This document shows, piece by piece, positions 61,846 to 64,000 of a stretch of DNA of 64,000 nt. The stretch is from Bacteroidia bacterium (GTDB lineage: Bacteria > Bacteroidota > Bacteroidia > B-17B0 > Aurantibacillaceae), in NCBI GenBank assembly GCA_014378485.1, contig JACMNO010000069.1, positions 1-64,000 on the forward strand, given 5' to 3'. The notes beneath the pieces were generated by a model that had not been told where the DNA came from, ran no database searches, and was given only the letters and a program-made list of their open reading frames with translations. The position numbers and the translations under genes are program-made. Position 1 is the first letter of the stretch; each line of letters opens with the position of its first letter.

Positions 61846-62883
61846 ATGAATGCTATAATTAAAGAAGATATTAATACTATTATAAATCAATTCGAAAATT
61901 GGGATAGATTTAAAAATAAAACAATATTAATTTCTGGTGCTAATGGATTTTTACCGGCATACCTTGTTGAAACGCTCATTGAATTAGATAACCGCTATGC
62001 AATGAATATAAAAGTTATTGCGTTAGTTAGAAATTACGAAAAAGCAAAAATCAGGTTTTCACACCATATTGAAAACAAGCATTTACAATTTATTGTACAA
62101 GATGTTTGTGACCCAATAGCTATAGATAAAAAAATTGATTTTATTATTCATGCTGCAAGTCAGGCCAGTCCAAAATATTATGGCGTTGATCCTGTTGGAA
62201 CGTTGAGTCCTAATGTAATTGGGACTATCAATCTGGCAAAATTAGGTATTGAAAATAACGTTGAATCATTTCTGTATTTTAGTTCAAGTGAAGTGTACGG
62301 AGAATTGCCTGAGTCTTTAATGCCTGTTAAAGAAGGTGTATTTGGCTTTATTGATCCTGCAAGAGTCAGGTCTTGTTATGGAGAAAGCAAACGTATGGGA
62401 GAAACTATCTGCGTTAGTTACCATCATCAATTTGGGTTAAAATCAAAAATAGTCAGGCCTTTTCATACCTATGGTCCCGGAATGATGCTTGATGATGGTA
62501 GAGTCTATGCGGATTTTATATCAAACTTAATTTCAAATAAAGATATTGTCTTAAATAGTGACGGATCTGCCAGGAGAGCTTTTTGTTACCTGACCGATGC
62601 CACTGTCGGTTTTTTTAAAGTGTTGCTTGATGGTAAGACCGGAGAGGCATATAATATTGGGAATCCACATGAAGAATATAGCATATCTGAATTAGCCCAA
62701 TTAGTTATTAATCTAAAACCAGGATTAAAAGTAATAGTCAAAATACCAGAAACCACTGGACAATATCTTAAAAGCACTGTTTCAAAAAATTCCCCAAACA
62801 TTGATAAAATGATTGATTTATCGTGGGAACCCAGTGTTTCTGCAAAAATCGGTTTTGAGCGAACATTTAAAAGCTTCAATTAA
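61846..62883 (+). CDS. NAD-dependent nucleotide-sugar epimerase/decarboxylase-like SDR
   Basis: A 345-aa extended SDR. The cofactor loop ISGANGFLPAYLVE, the FSSSEVYGE strand, the catalytic YxxxK in RSCYGESKRMGE (about residue 178), and RPFHTYGPGM place it near UDP-glucuronate decarboxylase relatives and CDP-abequose/paratose synthases. With rfbFGH next door it could reduce or epimerise the CDP-deoxysugar. The FkbM gene follows 1 bp after its stop. Confidence 0.85.
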   Translation: MNAIIKEDINTIINQFENWDRFKNKTILISGANGFLPAYLVETLIELDNRYAMNIKVIALVRNYEKAKIRFSHHIENKHLQFIVQDVCDPIAIDKKIDFIIHAASQASPKYYGVDPVGTLSPNVIGTINLAKLGIENNVESFLYFSSSEVYGELPESLMPVKEGVFGFIDPARVRSCYGESKRMGETICVSYHHQFGLKSKIVRPFHTYGPGMMLDDGRVYADFISNLISNKDIVLNSDGSARRAFCYLTDATVGFFKVLLDGKTGEAYNIGNPHEEYSISELAQLVINLKPGLKVIVKIPETTGQYLKSTVSKNSPNIDKMIDLSWEPSVSAKIGFERTFKSFN

Positions 62884-62884
62884 T

Positions 62885-63826
62885 ATGAAAATAAAAGATC
62901 TAAAAGAAAAATTTAAAAATGGAGGGGTTTCAAAATCTGAATTCATAACACAAATGCACGAATTTCATAAAACGTTGTTTGATTTTTCAAATAGCATTTC
63001 TAATACGGAGATAGCTGAAATTTCTATTATCAATGGAAAAGTCATTTACACTTCAAATGCTACCAACTACCATAATGGTGGATCTAAGTTTATATCCGAT
63101 ATAAATGATAGCAGAACCGCTCCTGTAGAGGCCTTTAATTTTGATTTTTACGAACCAAAAGATTCTGAAATAATATACAGACTGGTTAAAGATGGTGATA
63201 CAATTTTTGATATTGGCGCTAACATAGGCTGGTATTCAATTCATTTAGCAAGAAAATTAAACAAAAGTAAAATATATGCCTTTGAACCTATTCCTGCTAC
63301 ATTCAATCAACTTGAACAAAATATAAACTTAAATAAATGTGAGAATATTATCCCTAATAATATTGCTCTTACTGACAGAAAACAAAGATTATCGTTTTAC
63401 TATTCACCAAAGAATACTGTAGCTTCTTCATCCCGTAATATTATGGAAAACGCAGATGCCGCGTTAGTAGAATGTGATGCAAATACCATTGATGAGTTTA
63501 TTTCAGAACACAAAATAACTTCTCTGGATTTCATAAAATGTGATGTCGAGGGTGCTGAATATTTTGTTTATAAAGGTGGAATGAAGGTTTTCGAAAAATA
63601 CAAACCAATTATTTTCACTGAAATGCTCCGCAAATGGGCCTCGAAGTTTGACTACCATCCAAATGATATTATAAATTTATTTTCGACCATTGGGTATAAA
63701 TGTTTTTTAATAAATAATAATATACTTTCAGAAATTAAAGAAATAACTGAAATAACTACAGAAACTAATTTTGTTTTTCTTCATTCAGAAAAACACAAAC
63801 CTGAAATGCAACAATTTATTAAATAA
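62885..63826 (+). CDS. FkbM-family methyltransferase
   Basis: A 313-aa SAM-dependent methyltransferase. Motif I is IFDIGANIGWYSIHLA, then YAFEPIPATFNQLEQNI and the hallmark LDFIKCDVEGAEYFVY. The ATG at 62885 is chosen over an in-frame codon at 62813 because the latter lies inside the epimerase gene and MKIKDLKEKFKNGG is a natural start. It starts 1 bp after the epimerase stop. It probably O-methylates a deoxysugar. Confidence 0.88.
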   Translation: MKIKDLKEKFKNGGVSKSEFITQMHEFHKTLFDFSNSISNTEIAEISIINGKVIYTSNATNYHNGGSKFISDINDSRTAPVEAFNFDFYEPKDSEIIYRLVKDGDTIFDIGANIGWYSIHLARKLNKSKIYAFEPIPATFNQLEQNINLNKCENIIPNNIALTDRKQRLSFYYSPKNTVASSSRNIMENADAALVECDANTIDEFISEHKITSLDFIKCDVEGAEYFVYKGGMKVFEKYKPIIFTEMLRKWASKFDYHPNDIINLFSTIGYKCFLINNNILSEIKEITEITTETNFVFLHSEKHKPEMQQFIK

Positions 63827-63833
63827 GTAATAC

Positions 63834-64000
63834 ATGCAAACTTCAAAGGATTTTGCGAGAGAAATAAGAAACGTTACTCTTAAAATGGTTTATAATGCTA
63901 AAGCTTCGCACATTGGTGGTGCTTTTTCTATGGCTGATATATTATCAGTATTGTATCATAATGTATTAAAAATAGATCCTACTGAACCGGATAATGAAAA
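63834..64000 (+). CDS. Transketolase N-terminal subunit, partial
   Basis: The first 56 codons of a split transketolase, cut by the window edge. MQTSKDFAREIRNVTLKM is followed by KASHIGGAFSMADILSVLY, the N-terminal ThDP-region signature of transketolase alpha subunits. The C-terminal half should lie just to the right. It starts 7 bp after the FkbM stop. A sugar-cluster transketolase may add a two-carbon branch to a keto-deoxysugar, but only the start is visible. Confidence 0.85.
   Translation, partial: MQTSKDFAREIRNVTLKMVYNAKASHIGGAFSMADILSVLYHNVLKIDPTEPDNE

Noticed and set aside
62813-62884. Upstream extension of the FkbM gene
   Set aside because: It lies inside the epimerase coding sequence in another frame.

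Overview
The window looks like chromosomal DNA from a gliding or T9SS-bearing member of the Bacteroidota (Flavobacteriia/Sphingobacteriia-like). The evidence is strong AT bias, a very large secreted protein with a gliding-motility C-terminal sorting domain (50795-54610), a PorE-like OmpA protein (46165-48180), FemAB/BcsL-type acetyltransferases, type B ribosomal protein L31, and promoters of the Bacteroidota form TTG-N16-18-TAnnTTTG. Several starts lie only 4-6 nt after a TAnnTTTG box, which suggests leaderless transcripts. No rRNA, tRNA, CRISPR array or intact transposase was recognised.

Layout. 1-2839: a C-terminally short ABC exporter beside a dispersed repeat, then an arginase. 2919-7514: a leftward unit of epimerase, asparagine synthase, glycosyltransferase and bioD. 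7614-19222: mostly housekeeping genes (argS, rpmE, aminotransferase class IV, YbjN-like protein, low-molecular-weight phosphatase, STAS protein, Fur-family regulator, Rel/SpoT, MazG-like hydrolase, OmpH/Skp), mixed with a beta-helix lipoprotein, a glycosyltransferase and a methyltransferase. 19314-45681: a surface-polysaccharide locus. It holds a PglC-like initiating transferase, DegT aminotransferases, an O-antigen ligase/polymerase, about a dozen glycosyltransferases (including GT11 fucosyltransferase, exostosin-like and CgeB-like enzymes), FkbM and TIGR04325 methyltransferases, two FemAB-like acyltransferases, a deacetylase-like protein, FdtA/FdtB-like dTDP-Fuc3N enzymes, and a Wzm/Wzt exporter. 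46165-54610: PorE-like protein, a small lipoprotein, a 52-aa ORF, NhaA and the giant gliding-type protein. 54829-61729: a leftward unit of glycosyltransferase, rfbF, rfbG, an interrupted GxxExxY gene, rfbH, a LamG-containing histidine kinase and a LytTR response regulator. 61846-64000: a rightward unit of sugar epimerase, FkbM methyltransferase and the start of a transketolase N-terminal subunit.

How the genes fit together. The 19-46 kb block can assemble a lipid-linked glycan carrying dTDP-Fuc3N-type and fucose residues, modify it by methyl and acyl transfer, and export it through Wzm/Wzt. The rfbFGH block makes CDP-4-keto-6-deoxyglucose and then dehydrates it at C3. The adjoining epimerase and transketolase subunit suggest a branched or otherwise unusual CDP-deoxysugar. 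The LamG kinase and LytTR regulator sit in the rfb transcription unit, beside a LamG-bearing secreted protein, which suggests regulation by a surface-glycan signal.

The most notable observations are: an in-frame copy of an intergenic palindromic element inside bioD; a repeat that ends exactly at the stop of a truncated ABC exporter; a single nonsense codon in the GxxExxY gene; a series of leaderless-looking promoters; and the LamG-LytS/LytTR pair joined to deoxysugar genes.
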